DNA from: Gnetum montanum
Lineage: Eukaryota > Streptophyta > Gnetopsida > Gnetales > Gnetaceae
Direction: 5' to 3'
DNA length: 64,000 nt
Assembly (NCBI GenBank): GCA_015680685.1
Contig: MNCI01004656.1
Location: forward strand, 2,024,907-2,088,906
Shown: piece by piece, positions 11,909-23,215 of the stretch
How the letters are laid out: the number at the start of each line of letters is the position of its first letter
Position numbering within the stretch: the first letter of the stretch is position 1
The notes under the pieces: generated by a model
What the model was told of the DNA's origin: nothing
Database searches by the model: none
Seen by the model: only the letters and a program-made list of their open reading frames with translations
Made by a program: the position numbers and the translations under genes

Positions 11909-12900
11909 GACAAGCTAACCAAAGTTTGGTACTAAATTACCTTTATTGTAGAAATGTCATCTTTTTTGTGACTAACCCGTGATTCATATCAATGGAGGAA
12001 ACATTCAAAGTTAAAGGGATCATCTAGACAATAAATGGTTAGATCCAAATCCAATTAAAATCCCACACTTATGACTATCACTCATAAGTAAAATCATAAA
12101 TTTTCACCCTAACTTCTAACCATAAGTTCAAGAGTGGAAATTAAATTATTAATTCCAATTGAAATAATATAATATTAGTATAGACAATGAAGATTACAAG
12201 GGAGAATTCATCTAATCTATGACTCTAACATGCTGGTTTCATAATGTAGCAACTTCAATAACTCATCGATGGACTCCAATGGTTGATAATAACTACAAGG
12301 CTCAACAAATATTCATTGGTAATTTACAAAAGAAAAATATTTAGAGAATGGTTCCAATTTTATGAGGGTTTCTCTAGATATTTAATCATCACTTATTAGG
12401 TATCGAGCTCCTCAATTTATACTGGAAGAGGTTTGATTATAATTGGAAGAACATTTTTTATTTGGACGAATCGATCTTCATCAAACACATTGATGGAGAT
12501 TGGTTTTAAAGCATTGAACTATATCTTGGTAGCTATGTCCTTTCATAGTTGATCTGTATCATGCTAGTGGTGCAAATCGATATCTTCATTCCCTGGCGAG
12601 GTACTTGGTCTTGTAATCAGATGATATTGATCCTTGTCATGATAGCTATGAAAATAAACATATTTTGGATCAATCTAAATCAATTTGGCAATGTATATCG
12701 ATGTTTTCTTCATTAACACATGTTAAAGTTCTCAATTCCAACTGATATCCTTATTGATTTAGATAGATCATGGGATAACCTGCATTAACAGAAACTTATC
12801 AAAGTAATTAGTGCATATCGATGGACATCAAAGAAATCAATGCAATTTGATATAGTAAAATAGTAAGAAAAATTAAAAAAAAAAGAGTTTTTATTTACCA
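11909..12900 (-). repeat. Probable 5' LTR of the Athila-lineage element (outer end not fixed)
   Basis: From TGACAAGC at 11,909 rightwards. On the minus strand a TATA box (AGTATAAATTGAGG, plus about 12,411-12,424) lies upstream of AATAAA (plus about 11,942-11,947). This is the expected promoter to poly(A) order. The right boundary lies before the copia integrase remnant that ends near 12,925. No matching 3' LTR was recognised. Confidence 0.5.
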
Positions 12901-12924
12901 AAACAAGAATAATTTTGGGTTTAT

Positions 12925-13477
12925 CAGTGCTCTTTGGTATTCCACCCTTCTTAAGCTTTATGATCTAAAGAATATTCAAGTAGCAATCCCACCGTGACCT
13001 TGGGATCCAACTTATGAAGATGTTCTTATGAAACATAAACATAGCAAGTCCTCCCAAAATGGTGAAGATGATATATTGATCCATCCTCATTATTGAACCA
13101 TTTATTTATTGGAGGAGTGTCATTCAATGTTGTAGTTGGATTTTTGTTAATGATATGAATAGAATAATAGGTCATCTTAATCTACGAAAATTTTGGCTCT
13201 TTTATATCATGAATCATACATCTAATCATATTTGTTCTTAGTTTGTTTTTGTTCTACAACTTCATTTTTTGTGGTGTGTATGACAATATGAACCCTTGTT
13301 TTCTACCATTAATATTATAATAATGTTTAAATTTATTTCAAATATATTATTTACAATTATTAGATCTTAAAAATTTTAAATTTATATTTTTCTTACTTTT
13401 ATTCCTTGCTTTGAAATGCTTAATTTTTTTCAAAACTTGTAACTTATGTACTAAGCCATAAATCCATGTCATGTTAT
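12925..13477 (-). pseudogene. Ty1/copia integrase, decayed
   Basis: It continues the pre-integrase frame after stops and shifts. Motifs are MTWIYGLVHKLQVLKKIKHF, LRSNNCK, FILSYTPQK, TPPINKW and HLHHFGRTCYVYV. LRSNN has Asn where copia integrases have the second catalytic Asp (LRSDNGGE). It ends near a T-rich tract at 12,870-12,900, so RT and RNase H are missing. The element is truncated next to the Athila-lineage LTR. Confidence 0.75.
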
Positions 13478-14005
13478 TCAATTCAAATCATTAATGAAAT
13501 TAACAAGGTATCTTTCGTTTCTTATTTCTTGTGGCATTAATGAACCGTAAACATATGAATGGATGATTTCATGTGGTTTTACTATTTTCATTTCATGGTA
13601 TCTTGGAGATGGAAGAGAATGCATCTTTCCAATCTTACATGGTTTACAATAAAATTCTTGATGTAATTCAAATTTAAAAATGTCATGATATAATTGATGC
13701 ATCCTTCTTAAGGTTTTAACATTTACATACCCAAGCCTCAAATGCCATTTTAATAATTGACCTTGACCACTTAACATATATAGACATTCAATATGGTGAT
13801 CCTCTAATTTAAATATACCATTGTAAGGTACACTATGGGCCAATATCTCATCATCATAGTGTACAATGCAATATGGATTACCATGACTATTTTTATTAAA
13901 TTCAATATATAAAACTTCATTAATGAATTGATATATAGAAATTAAAGTTATGGAAAACATAGTACTATAATAAATATTCTTTAAACTTAGTTTGGAAACT
14001 TTCAT
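13478..14005 (-). pseudogene. Ty1/copia GAG-pre-integrase domain and integrase start
   Basis: This is an open stretch of 175 codons. It contains the GAG-pre-integrase signature LLKWHLRLGYVNVKTLRRM and the zinc ligands of the integrase head (YCKPCKIGKMHSLP), then the start of the core. In copia polyproteins this part follows protease and precedes integrase, and the remnant to the left continues it. The upstream protease motif is not recognisable. The ATG at 14,005 is only the first Met of the open stretch and is not a true start. Confidence 0.8.
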
Positions 14006-15120
14006 GTCCTCACATTTAGTAATTTTTATTAAATGATCATCCCTAATTCTTATAAATATGAGGTTTTACTTTATCTTTTGTATTAAAAAGCAATGCCAAA
14101 TTATTGGTGAAATGTCATAAGGCACTAAAATAAATATACATAGAACTATCACATGAATCATTATTTATAATGAGGGCATTAAAATCAACTATTTTTTGGT
14201 TGTGATTCATCTTTTACAACATTGGCAAATGTGAGCTTTGAATTAGATTATTTTTCATTTTTCTTATTGAATTTCTTGGCCTATTATTTAGTCATGGATT
14301 TTAATTTAGGATTTTTTGGGCTATCATAATAGTGATTTGTATCATGATTGTTCTCTTTCTTACAAATATAAAAATACCTAGATGGTCATTATTTTTTTGA
14401 TCATTTTCATTCTTCATTGTCATTATTTAAGAGGATATTCCAATGCTAGAGCCATAGATATTTATTTTAACTTCTTCTTCTAACACCTTTAAACAAAGAT
14501 TCATCATAATATATGTCTTTCTACCATTTTTTACTATTTGGTAGAAGACATCATATGACAATGGAAGCACTTCAATAAATCAAACTTGATAGTATCATTT
14601 CACAGTTGGGTCTTCTGTGCTTGAAGAATAGCTTAAAATATGGAGATATTTCGAATAAATGTTTTCCTTCTTTTAATCTAAAAGAATTTAGTTGATTTTG
14701 AAGGAATCCAATATTTAATTTATTGTTGACTTAAATGTTTCCCTAGTTTTTTCCACATCTTATGTGTAGATTCTTATTTTTCCACCATCTATGGAAATTC
14801 TCTAGACATGCTTAAGTCTATGAGCATATAGACCATTTTTCTATTATCATCCATCATAATAATTTCTATTAAAATTTCCTTTAGGCCATTTCCCTAAAGG
14901 AGAAATATCATGTGTAACTTTTAGACATTCTAATTTGAAGCATTTAGGATGTTTAGTGGAGTAACCTTTGTGACAAAAGAATGGAAATTATGAATCATAC
15001 TATATGCATCCATGCTTAATTTGTGAAGGTCATTTAAGTTATATAAAATGACATCTCTTCAAATTAAACTATCTTAACTAAACATAATACAACAGAAACA
15101 ATTAACAATCATTATTAACA
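14006..15120 (-). pseudogene. Ty1/copia gag remnant
   Basis: Very decayed. A gag-like segment with the order NLCLKVLEEEVK and then a zinc-knuckle-like FYICKKENNHD (about 14,340-14,390) can be followed on the minus strand ahead of the pre-integrase domain. Many stops and shifts are present. No primer site or LTR could be found to the right. Confidence 0.45.
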
Positions 15121-17217
15121 AATTTAATTACAAGTTAATTAAGATATTAATTGCTTTTACACCATGATGGTGATATGAGAACAATAATGATAATGACCAC
15201 AATAATAATGAAATTAATGCAATAGAAAAAAAATTAAGCATTTGAATATCATTAACATATTTTGGTCGACTATGATGGGATTTGAACTTGTAACCTAAGA
15301 GTGGTATTTTTAGCTTTGTTGAAATTACAAATAAATCTTTTTATTGTAAAGAAAGTAATTCTTTTTGGATTTTATTAGGCATGGTAGTTTTATCTTTAAA
15401 AGAGCATGTTAGCTAGTTCATAACAAAAAGTAAAATATATTTTTGATTAGTGGAACTATTAGTTGGAGATGTGATCACAAAGTATTGAATTAACTTGAGG
15501 TCTAAAGTGATTTGTGGTTTTATTTCTCTATGTGGGATAATATAAGGAAGAGAAGGTTTTATTATTTTGGTGCTTAGGATAGTAAATTGGCTCTTGGAAT
15601 TTGACATATCTTTCTCAATATTATGATTGCTTTTCTAGTGGCTTGGTAGATGTGTGTGTAAGAGCTTCGTCAACTAGGAATTTTTAATTGTTTTATCTAG
15701 TAAGGGTTTTACCATAGATTTTCTCCCATTGATTTGGATATAATAGTGTTGTGAATATAAGTCTATAACCTTTTATAAAATAGATTGGATTTTTTTCACA
15801 TTTGAAATCTTGTGATTTTTTTAGTGAGGATTTGGTTTTGAATTTTTACTAAAGTTCTTGAAGTCACTACTAAGAAATCATGAAAGTTATGAAGTTCTTA
15901 TGACATTGAATGATATCTTTGATTTACTGTAGATATTTTTTTGTCATGAAGTTTTAGAATTCATTACCTTAGTATGTTGGTTTTGTAATTTTGAAAATTG
16001 TTAACTTTAAAACCCTTGTTCCTACTGTTGAATTACATAAATGCAAGTTTTTTTGGATTTTTATGTTGCATAGTGTAAGAGATTAATACCACCAATCCAC
16101 TAACCTACACTAATTTAATATTCTTTAATTTTGGAACCTTTTTGGTCTAGTCGATTGGACTATAAGGAGAAAAGCAAGGTTCAATGTTGATCTATGAGAC
16201 TAAATAATATGATCTATTAGACTATAAAGCTTTAAAAATTATTTGTCATTGGAAGATTTGCCTAGATTCGTAGGTTTGCTTATTGAAAGAGATGATGAAA
16301 AAGAATAGGTTTTCTACCAACTTTAAAATTTTGTTGATCTAGAAACAATTGAACTTGTTGCCTAAGAAATTAATATTAATCATTGTGGAAACTTGAGAAT
16401 ACTAGTAATCTAAGCTAATAAATTGCATGGAAAGTAAATTGTATGAAATCTAAATTAAACTTAGCAAAAATGTTGTAATGTAAGAGGAATTAATATATAT
16501 CTTTATTTCTATTCATAATTATACATAAATGTAACCACTTAAATAAGAACTCTCATAATTAATACCAATTACACATTTGATGTTAGAAAGTAGGGATGCG
16601 TTATAAGTGTTCTAATTTGTTTTTAAACTAAGGAAAAACTTTAGAGGATGATTTTTTATGATATTTCGATAACAAATTGAAGGATAATAAAGAATAATAT
16701 GCATGGAGATCCAAAAGTTAAGTTTTATATAAAAAAAATAAAGAAATTACATGGATAAATGTAGTTAATTATGGATAAAAATTCCCATTAAAAATTCATT
16801 TTATGAGAAAAATTCATCTCAAGTAAGGTACAAAGGCTCCTACATAGTTATATAAGTAGGTAATCCTTCCTCTCCTATGTATGTTGATGAAATCACTTAA
16901 TGAAGAAGATTACTTAATGACATTAATGAATTAATAATCTAATGATGATGATTAATGATTAATGAATAGTTTCTTTACCATATAATAAATCTCTTTCTCT
17001 GTTGTTACTTACTTTCACCATTCTCTTCAACATTTACATCATCACATTCAATAGAAGTGTAATAGTCAAATTTAGGGGCATTATTTTGAGCTTGATTTCA
17101 CTAATCAAATGACATGCAATAGATGAAATTTTATGACTAGATGAACATTTAAAAGAAATTTCTAATAAAGCCAAGGTTATTCCAAAACTACAAGAAATGA
17201 TAAAGTTATGACTCATC
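15121..17217. other. AT-rich stretch without recognisable genes
   Basis: No motif of a known protein or RNA gene was found on either strand. A 64-codon open stretch at 15,413-15,607 on the minus strand has no recognisable domain. The right end (17,218-17,222, ACTAC) is the target duplication of element C. The sequence resumes at 24,470, so this DNA is the host of that insertion. Confidence 0.4.
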
Positions 17218-17222
17218 ACTAC

Positions 17223-17538
17223 TGATGAGATGCGTTTTGCACGTGCCGCGATATCGCGCCGCTGCGATATCGCGTCTTTCTCTGCGATATCGCGTACGCG
17301 ATATCGTGGTCCGCTGCCATATCTATAAATAAGAGGTGGCACTCCCCTCATTTTTGAATCCTGGCTAGAAGTAGCGAAGCTCTGGCAGATTGATCACTCC
17401 AAAGTTAGAATTTTTCCCATGTGCCCGTAGTAGGAGTCCTAGAGTGAACGGCTCTTTATTCGAGCAACTTGTAACCTGAATCCAAGTTGTGTACGACAAT
17501 AAAGACGAACTTGATTGGATAAACCTTGCAGCACGTGG
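17223..17538 (+). repeat. 5' LTR of element C (visible part)
   Basis: The first 316 bases of the LTR are visible and the rest falls in the gap. By comparison with the 868-bp 3' LTR it should end near 18,090. About a dozen substitutions, mostly transitions, separate it from the 3' LTR over about 235 aligned bases. The palindrome cluster is about 15 bp shorter here than in the 3' LTR. Confidence 0.9.
17241..17310 (+). promoter_or_regulatory. Cluster of CGATATCG palindromes upstream of the TATA box (5' LTR)
   Basis: Four copies of a self-complementary GCGATATCGC-type unit lie between the LTR start and the TATA box TATAAATA (17,324-17,331). In the 3' LTR (23,621-23,705) there are five units. Clustered palindromes just upstream of a TATA box look like binding sites for a dimeric regulator; this is inferred. 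AATAAA follows at 17,498-17,503. Confidence 0.6.
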
Positions 17539-18297
17539 NNNNNNNNNNNNNNNNNNNNNNNNNNNNNNNNNNNNNNNNNNNNNNNNNNNNNNNNNNNNNN
17601 NNNNNNNNNNNNNNNNNNNNNNNNNNNNNNNNNNNNNNNNNNNNNNNNNNNNNNNNNNNNNNNNNNNNNNNNNNNNNNNNNNNNNNNNNNNNNNNNNNNN
17701 NNNNNNNNNNNNNNNNNNNNNNNNNNNNNNNNNNNNNNNNNNNNNNNNNNNNNNNNNNNNNNNNNNNNNNNNNNNNNNNNNNNNNNNNNNNNNNNNNNNN
17801 NNNNNNNNNNNNNNNNNNNNNNNNNNNNNNNNNNNNNNNNNNNNNNNNNNNNNNNNNNNNNNNNNNNNNNNNNNNNNNNNNNNNNNNNNNNNNNNNNNNN
17901 NNNNNNNNNNNNNNNNNNNNNNNNNNNNNNNNNNNNNNNNNNNNNNNNNNNNNNNNNNNNNNNNNNNNNNNNNNNNNNNNNNNNNNNNNNNNNNNNNNNN
18001 NNNNNNNNNNNNNNNNNNNNNNNNNNNNNNNNNNNNNNNNNNNNNNNNNNNNNNNNNNNNNNNNNNNNNNNNNNNNNNNNNNNNNNNNNNNNNNNNNNNN
18101 NNNNNNNNNNNNNNNNNNNNNNNNNNNNNNNNNNNNNNNNNNNNNNNNNNNNNNNNNNNNNNNNNNNNNNNNNNNNNNNNNNNNNNNNNNNNNNNNNNNN
18201 NNNNNNNNNNNNNNNNNNNNNNNNNNNNNNNNNNNNNNNNNNNNNNNNNNNNNNNNNNNNNNNNNNNNNNNNNNNNNNNNNNNNNNNNNNNNNNNNN
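17539..18297. other. Assembly gap (759 N)
   Basis: Unknown bases inside element C. The gap hides the 3' part of the 5' LTR, the primer binding site and the gag leader. Open frames that run through it have no meaning. Three single N (18,856; 20,793; 24,332) mark further joins. Confidence 0.95.
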
Positions 18298-18855
18298 AAG
18301 AGAAGGTAAGAAACATCACCATGGTGATGGATCCCCTTCTTCTTCTCCTTCATCTCATCATTCACCCTCTCCTTCCACATCTGGGCACAGCCACCATGAG
18401 CATAACGCGGAGAGTAAAGGTAAAATAGATGAAATGCCTTGATAGGAAGGTTGAGAGGAGTTAGGAAAAGGGCAAGGATGTAGGGAGAATAGGGAACCAC
18501 CACGTAGGCATCATAGACGTCATGAAAGAGATGATCATGATGAACCCCTATTCGCAACCCGAAGCATGCTTGATATTAGAGAGGCAGTTAGGATTCCCAC
18601 AAGGCATTTAAAGGACAGTAGGATCAAGCATTTGGACATAAATAATATTCCACGTTTTGAAGGGGGATACAATTCTGATCCTCAACATCATTTACAGGGA
18701 TTCCACGATGCCTGTGCCTTGCAGAACATTGATAATGAGTGGCAGAAACTCAAGTTGTTCCCGAGGACACTCACTAAAGAAGCAGAAAGCTGGTACCGGT
18801 CCTTAGAACTGGACACCATCAGGAGGTGGAGTACGATGCTTGAATTATTCAACAA
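18298..18855 (+). pseudogene. Second, displaced copy of part of gag (likely assembly duplication)
   Basis: These 558 bases repeat 19,060-19,617 with a few percent difference, including stops (TAG/TGA) where the downstream copy is open. The copy starts at the gap and ends at the single N at 18,856. There the sequence jumps back from the middle of gag to its first codons. This is the look of two overlapping contigs or of reads from a sister copy placed in tandem. A true tandem duplication is less likely but possible. Confidence 0.7.
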
Positions 18856-18865
18856 NACCCTCACA

Positions 18866-20266
18866 ATGGGTTTCTTAGAAAATGATGTTCCTCCTCCTCA
18901 CTCTAGTGAAGAGGTTAGGCATCAGGGCCTTAGATCAACGATACATATTCCAGGCTCTGATCCCCGTGAGCACCAGCTGTTCACGGCAGGAACAATCACT
19001 CGCACTAATGACGGACTCGTTGATCGTCACAACGATCGGGGCCGAAGCAGCCGAAGAGAAGGCAAGAAACATCACCATGGTGATGGATCCCCTTCTTCTT
19101 CCCCTTCATCACATCATTCACCCTCTCCTTCCACATCTGGGCGCAGCCACCATGAGCATAACGCGGAGAGTAAAGGTAAAAGAGATGAAATGCCTCGACA
19201 AGAAGGTCGAGAGGAGTTAGGACAAGGGCAAGGACGTAGGGAGAATAGGGAACCACAACGTAGACATCACAGACGTCATGAAAGAGATGATCATGACGAA
19301 CCCCTATTCGCAACCCGAAGTATGCTTGACATTAGAGAGGCAGTTAGGATTCCCACAAGGCATTTGAAAGACAGTAGGATCAAGCGTTTGGATATAAATA
19401 ATATCCCACGTTTTGAAGGGGGATACAACGCTGATCCTCAACACCATTTACAGGCATTCCACGATGCCTGTGCCTTGCAGAACATTGATAATGAGTGGCA
19501 GAAACTCAAGTTGTTCCCGAGGACACTCACTAAAGAAGCAGAAAGCTGGTACCGGTCCTTAGAACTGGACACCATCAGGAGGTGGAGTACGATGCTTGAA
19601 TTATTCAACAAAAAATATCAAATGTACTCTAGAGTGTCCAATTTGCGTAAGCAGATCCAAGGCTGGAAACAAGGAGCTTATGAATCCTTGGATGTTGCCA
19701 TGGCCCGTTATTATACACTGCTACATCGTTGCCTGGGCAATAGGTATGCTAAACGGGATCAAATTCCCCACATCGTGGATGGGCTACGAAATGAAACAAG
19801 AAGAACTCTTGGGACTTACGCCCAAGGGAGACTTTCCCAACTCAGAGCCCATGAAGTTGAAGTTTTGTTGGAACAAGTAGCACAAGAAGAGGGGGAGCTA
19901 CGTAAAAGAGAAAGTGTGGAGGAATACAAACATGATCCTTCCCTTTGCAAGAAGGGAGTGAAATTCTATGATGAGGAGGATGAGTCACCACTCGAAGAGT
20001 TTGTGAACCGGAAAACCATGCCGATCCAAAAGTTAACAACGGAGGTATCAGCTAAGGTAGACCAAATGTGGGATTCCTTAGACTCACGAATAGAAACAGT
20101 CCTGAAAATCATAGAGGAGTCTAAGGATGAGCAAAGTAGTGATAAAGGAAAAAACATGCGGAGAAATTTTAACCCTGCACATAACAAGGGTAAGGGGAAA
20201 TTTTCTATCTTCGATGAGGCTGTAAATTCTGATTCAGACGATGATGGTGGATGTGAGGTCGGCTAA
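18866..20266 (+). CDS. Gag protein of element C
   Basis: ORF of 466 codons from the first Met after the join at 18,856, so the true start may lie upstream in lost sequence. An N-terminal low-complexity part rich in His, Ser and Arg (about residues 50-150) is followed by the capsid-type retrotransposon gag domain. That domain shows IPRFEGGY, AFHDACA, KLKLFPRTL, AESWYRSLE and LELFNKKY, then LRKQIQGWKQGAYESLD. The C-terminal part is charged and probably coiled (LEQVAQEEGELRKRES). It ends at a TAA inside what looks like a zinc knuckle (CEVG-stop-YDHPKGCCP; Athila gags have C-x2-C...DHxxxxCP). Gag would form the particle that packages element RNA. Elements A and B carry decayed homologues. Confidence 0.85.
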   Translation: MGFLENDVPPPHSSEEVRHQGLRSTIHIPGSDPREHQLFTAGTITRTNDGLVDRHNDRGRSSRREGKKHHHGDGSPSSSPSSHHSPSPSTSGRSHHEHNAESKGKRDEMPRQEGREELGQGQGRRENREPQRRHHRRHERDDHDEPLFATRSMLDIREAVRIPTRHLKDSRIKRLDINNIPRFEGGYNADPQHHLQAFHDACALQNIDNEWQKLKLFPRTLTKEAESWYRSLELDTIRRWSTMLELFNKKYQMYSRVSNLRKQIQGWKQGAYESLDVAMARYYTLLHRCLGNRYAKRDQIPHIVDGLRNETRRTLGTYAQGRLSQLRAHEVEVLLEQVAQEEGELRKRESVEEYKHDPSLCKKGVKFYDEEDESPLEEFVNRKTMPIQKLTTEVSAKVDQMWDSLDSRIETVLKIIEESKDEQSSDKGKNMRRNFNPAHNKGKGKFSIFDEAVNSDSDDDGGCEVG

Positions 20267-21418
20267 TATGACCATCCTAAGGGATGTTGTCCAATTATCT
20301 CACATCTGTATGAGTCTGGGGTGTATGCATTAAATCCAAGACTTAATCAATGGCAAACACCCCAAAGGTTACCTTATCCACAAGGTAACCCAAGGCAGTT
20401 CCACCAACCCTTGACGTATTATCCAAGTGGAACGCCTCCATAGCCCATTGGACAACATCAGCAGTGGCAATACCCATAGTCATGGGGGATGCCACCGCAA
20501 ACATATCAATACCCTTACCGGTAGCCTGATCCTTATGGTTATTATGTGCAGTAGCCAGTTTCTCTAGGTGACTCTATGGGTCACACTACCCCCCAATGTC
20601 ACTACCAAGCTCAGGAGTACTTCAAAAGGACTCCTTCTCCTTCGGGAGACGTCTCACATTCCGTCCATCCTCTAACTCCACCCGCACCTCTTCCTCAAGT
20701 AGTTCCCATAACACCTCCTGCTCCAACAATGCAAGGGGAACTTCCTCCTCAACCGCAGCAACGTCACGCTGCGAGAGCTGTAAATATCCAACNGCATAAG
20801 GTTATGTTAACACATACCGTAACTAACTGGATCAAGGTAGGCCACCTTCCCAGGAAACTAACTGATCCTGGGAGTCCCTTTATTTATTTGCAGATCGCTG
20901 GGAGTGCACCACATCGAGCTTTTCTTAACTCAGGTTCCGGAGTCAACTTAATTTCGCAGAAGATGTATCACGCCTGGAACCTGCCACAACTTAAGAAGAG
21001 CAACATCCAACTAGAGCTAGTAGACCAGTCCATCACCATTCCCTTGGGGTTGGTGGAGGATGTTATTAACACTGTGTGTGGTTGGTCCTACCTAGCAAAT
21101 TTCCTAGTGATCAATGTTAACAACAACGAAGGGGACTTCCCAATTATAATGGGAAGGGCATGGCTAAGTACAGTAGACGCATGCCTTAGGATCCGCAATC
21201 TTTCCTTGGAAATCTCTAAGATAAAAATATGTGGAAAGATCAAGAATGGGATAGTTCCATGCATCACATACAGTGATTCATCGGGTGATGACATGGAGGA
21301 AATGTCTCCATGTAACAGGTGTGCCCAGGAAACTCTGCAACAAAGATGCCTGTATGTAGCAATCACACAAGAAGTAGTAGACACCCCGTGGTTGATAGCT
21401 TCTCATAGGGGAAAATAA
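20267..21418 (+). pseudogene. Gag C-terminal Pro/Gln-rich part and inactive aspartic protease of element C
   Basis: Same frame as gag after a TAA and four TAG stops (20,264-20,266, then between about 20,440 and 20,560). A Pro/Gln/Tyr-rich linker leads to a retropepsin-like domain: GSPFIYLQIAGSAPHRAFLN, SGSGVNLISQ and the terminal FPIIMGRAWL. The catalytic Asp of D-S/T-G is Asn here (LNSGSG), so it cannot cleave. The last 842 bases (20,576-21,418) are free of stops. The domain is absent from elements A and B. After the stop at 21,418 no RT follows. Confidence 0.8.
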
Positions 21419-22990
21419 ATATGCATGGAACGAACTGAGGAAACTCATGCCAACAACCGTGGCATAGACACGCTGGAACATGAGCGTCGCCAACTTCCAC
21501 CCCTGAATCTAAGATCATCAATTGGGAGAAGTTGGGCACTTCTTAGAAATTCAAATAGGTGCTTAATTTTTTGGATCTCTCCCTTACAACTCATTCATGG
21601 GGGAGATGGCCACCTATGCTAATCATATGGGGCCCTCAGTTCTTTTTTAGTTTTTGTTTTACATGTTTTTGTTTTACAACATTTTTGTTTTACACATTTT
21701 TGTTTTACAAATTTCTTTAACTTTTCTAATTTTTGTTTTACAAATTTCTTTAACTTTTCTTGTTTTTGTTTTACAACATCGTTATACTTTTTCCATTGTG
21801 TATGTGTGTGTGTGTGTCTCATCCATCATGTAAGTTCATCACCCAATAAGTGTTCGGGCCGATGGGATGAACTGTTTTTCATTAATTGCTAATGTTTGGT
21901 TTTTTACCTTCAAGTTACATTGTTGATACTAAGGTATGTTCTTTTGATATGGCAGGCAATGAGATCACTTCATCCATCCATCCATCAAGTCTATGGTTTC
22001 CCTTGGCTTGGAAATGTACAGTTCCCTTCCAATAAGAACTTTAACGAACTGGTGACTGGGCATTTCTCAAACCAAGGAAGGACTCAAAGATTGCAAAGGG
22101 TGTGACTTCAAGCGAACTTGATTCTTTGTGTTGGTCATTCACTTGGGTGCTTGGATGTTTTCTTCTTGGGTTTTCTTACCATTTTGATGTTCCCCAATAA
22201 TTGGAAGCTAAGACAATAAAAATAAAGAAGTCTTTGCATGGTGTGGTCCCCATGCATAAAAACACAAAACACATAAAAAAAATAAAGCAAAAGTGAGGAT
22301 TCAAAGCACACCCCTTGGATGAAATAACATTTGGGCTGCAAGCACTGGTTATGGAACCAAAGTGTTCCCTCTAACTAAGGCCCTTCTCACTTCCCATTCT
22401 CTCCTTTGTTTCTTCGGAATGATGGTGGCTCTTCGAAGATGCATCTCTATTACCCAAGTGGATGGTTTAACCAAATGCATTGATGCGAAGTCACTGGAAG
22501 TGGTTGGTTTGAGGCCCGCATTGGAATGCGATCTGCCAAGTCACATTAATCATAAAACACACAAGGGGCTGTATACCACCTTGTTCTTGGGATCCCATTC
22601 CACTTCTCTTCTTTCCATCTTTCTCTCCATTGTTCACCTCATTTCTGGTTGTATCATTAGTGTATATTTTGGTTGATGCTTTGTTTTCTTTTTGGTAAAT
22701 TCTTCCGGCTAATGCTTTAACTCTTGTTCCAAAGGACATTCCCAGAGCCCATGGACTCTTTGAATGTAGGATTGTCAGGGCATTAAGGGCATGAGCCTGC
22801 TTTGGGGAGGACCCACTGGCATTCCTATTTGGAACATTCGTTAACTTCTTTTCCTTAACATTTTGCAATTAATTAACGTTTTTTTTCATTTCCATCATGA
22901 CATCCCTTTCACCGATGCCATAGTTGTCCCTTTTACCTATCCTTCTTACTCCTTTTCTTTCTCCATTATAATGCTACCGGAGGTTCGCGA
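21419..22990 (+). other. Non-coding middle region of element C
   Basis: No protein of known type. A minisatellite of six TTTTTGTTTTACA units lies at about 21,648-21,777, followed by a (GT)n run at about 21,796-21,817. The equivalent region of elements A (about 43.6-45.1 kb) and B (about 55.4-56.9 kb) is also non-coding and T-rich on the sense strand. Confidence 0.5.
21648..21777 (+). repeat. TTTTTGTTTTACA minisatellite
   Basis: Six units of TTTTTGTTTTACA are separated by short spacers. Two units carry a longer spacer AATTTCTTTAACTTTTCT, giving a higher-order unit of about 33 bp. Replication slippage inside the element is the likely origin. Confidence 0.75.
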
Positions 22991-23005
22991 TTAGTCATGG
23001 GGGTA
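22991..23005 (+). promoter_or_regulatory. Internal (central) polypurine-tract-like site of element C
   Basis: The 13-mer AGTCATGGGGGTA at 22,993-23,005 is identical to the 3' polypurine tract at 23,589-23,601. Elements A (43,276-43,292, minus) and B (55,057-55,074, minus) have a related G-rich site at the same place, upstream of the second coding region. In retroviruses a central tract gives a second start of plus-strand synthesis; that role here is inferred. Confidence 0.45.
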
Positions 23006-23155
23006 CGGGGCCTGCTTTTTTCAATTTTTCTCCTATGCCCCGAATTTTTTCGTTTCTCTTTCTAACCCCTACACCTTCGATAGTCATCATCCACATTTTC
23101 CCAGATCCATATCAGCCATACCACAACTTAACCAATGAACCTACACCGAAGCAAG

Positions 23156-23215
23156 GTATTATTTACTTGATGATTCAATTACCCTTGCTAATATATGATT
23201 TTGTTGTGTGTGCAG
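23156..23215 (+). other. Intron-like segment of 60 nt ending at an ATG (element C)
   Basis: AAG/GTATT ... TTGCTAAT ... TTGTTGTGTGTGCAG/ATGGC has donor, branch-like and acceptor signals. Elements A (42,886-42,948) and B (54,695-54,757) have the same arrangement at 63 nt, directly before the ATG of the second coding region. In C the reading frame after the ATG is only four codons because that coding region has been deleted. At 60-63 nt it is at or below the usual minimum for plant introns, so splicing is uncertain. Confidence 0.45.

Noticed and set aside
15262-15300. T-arm-like sequence GTTCAAATCCC with GTCGACCA end on the minus strand
   Set aside because: No A box at tRNA distance and the T-stem does not pair, so it is chance similarity.
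17439-18557. Long open frames spanning the gap on both strands
   Set aside because: They consist mostly of N and are open only because unknown bases give no stops.
22362-22868. Open stretches of 104 (plus) and 125 (minus) codons inside element C
   Set aside because: No domain and no counterpart in A or B; they overlap on opposite strands in the non-coding middle region.
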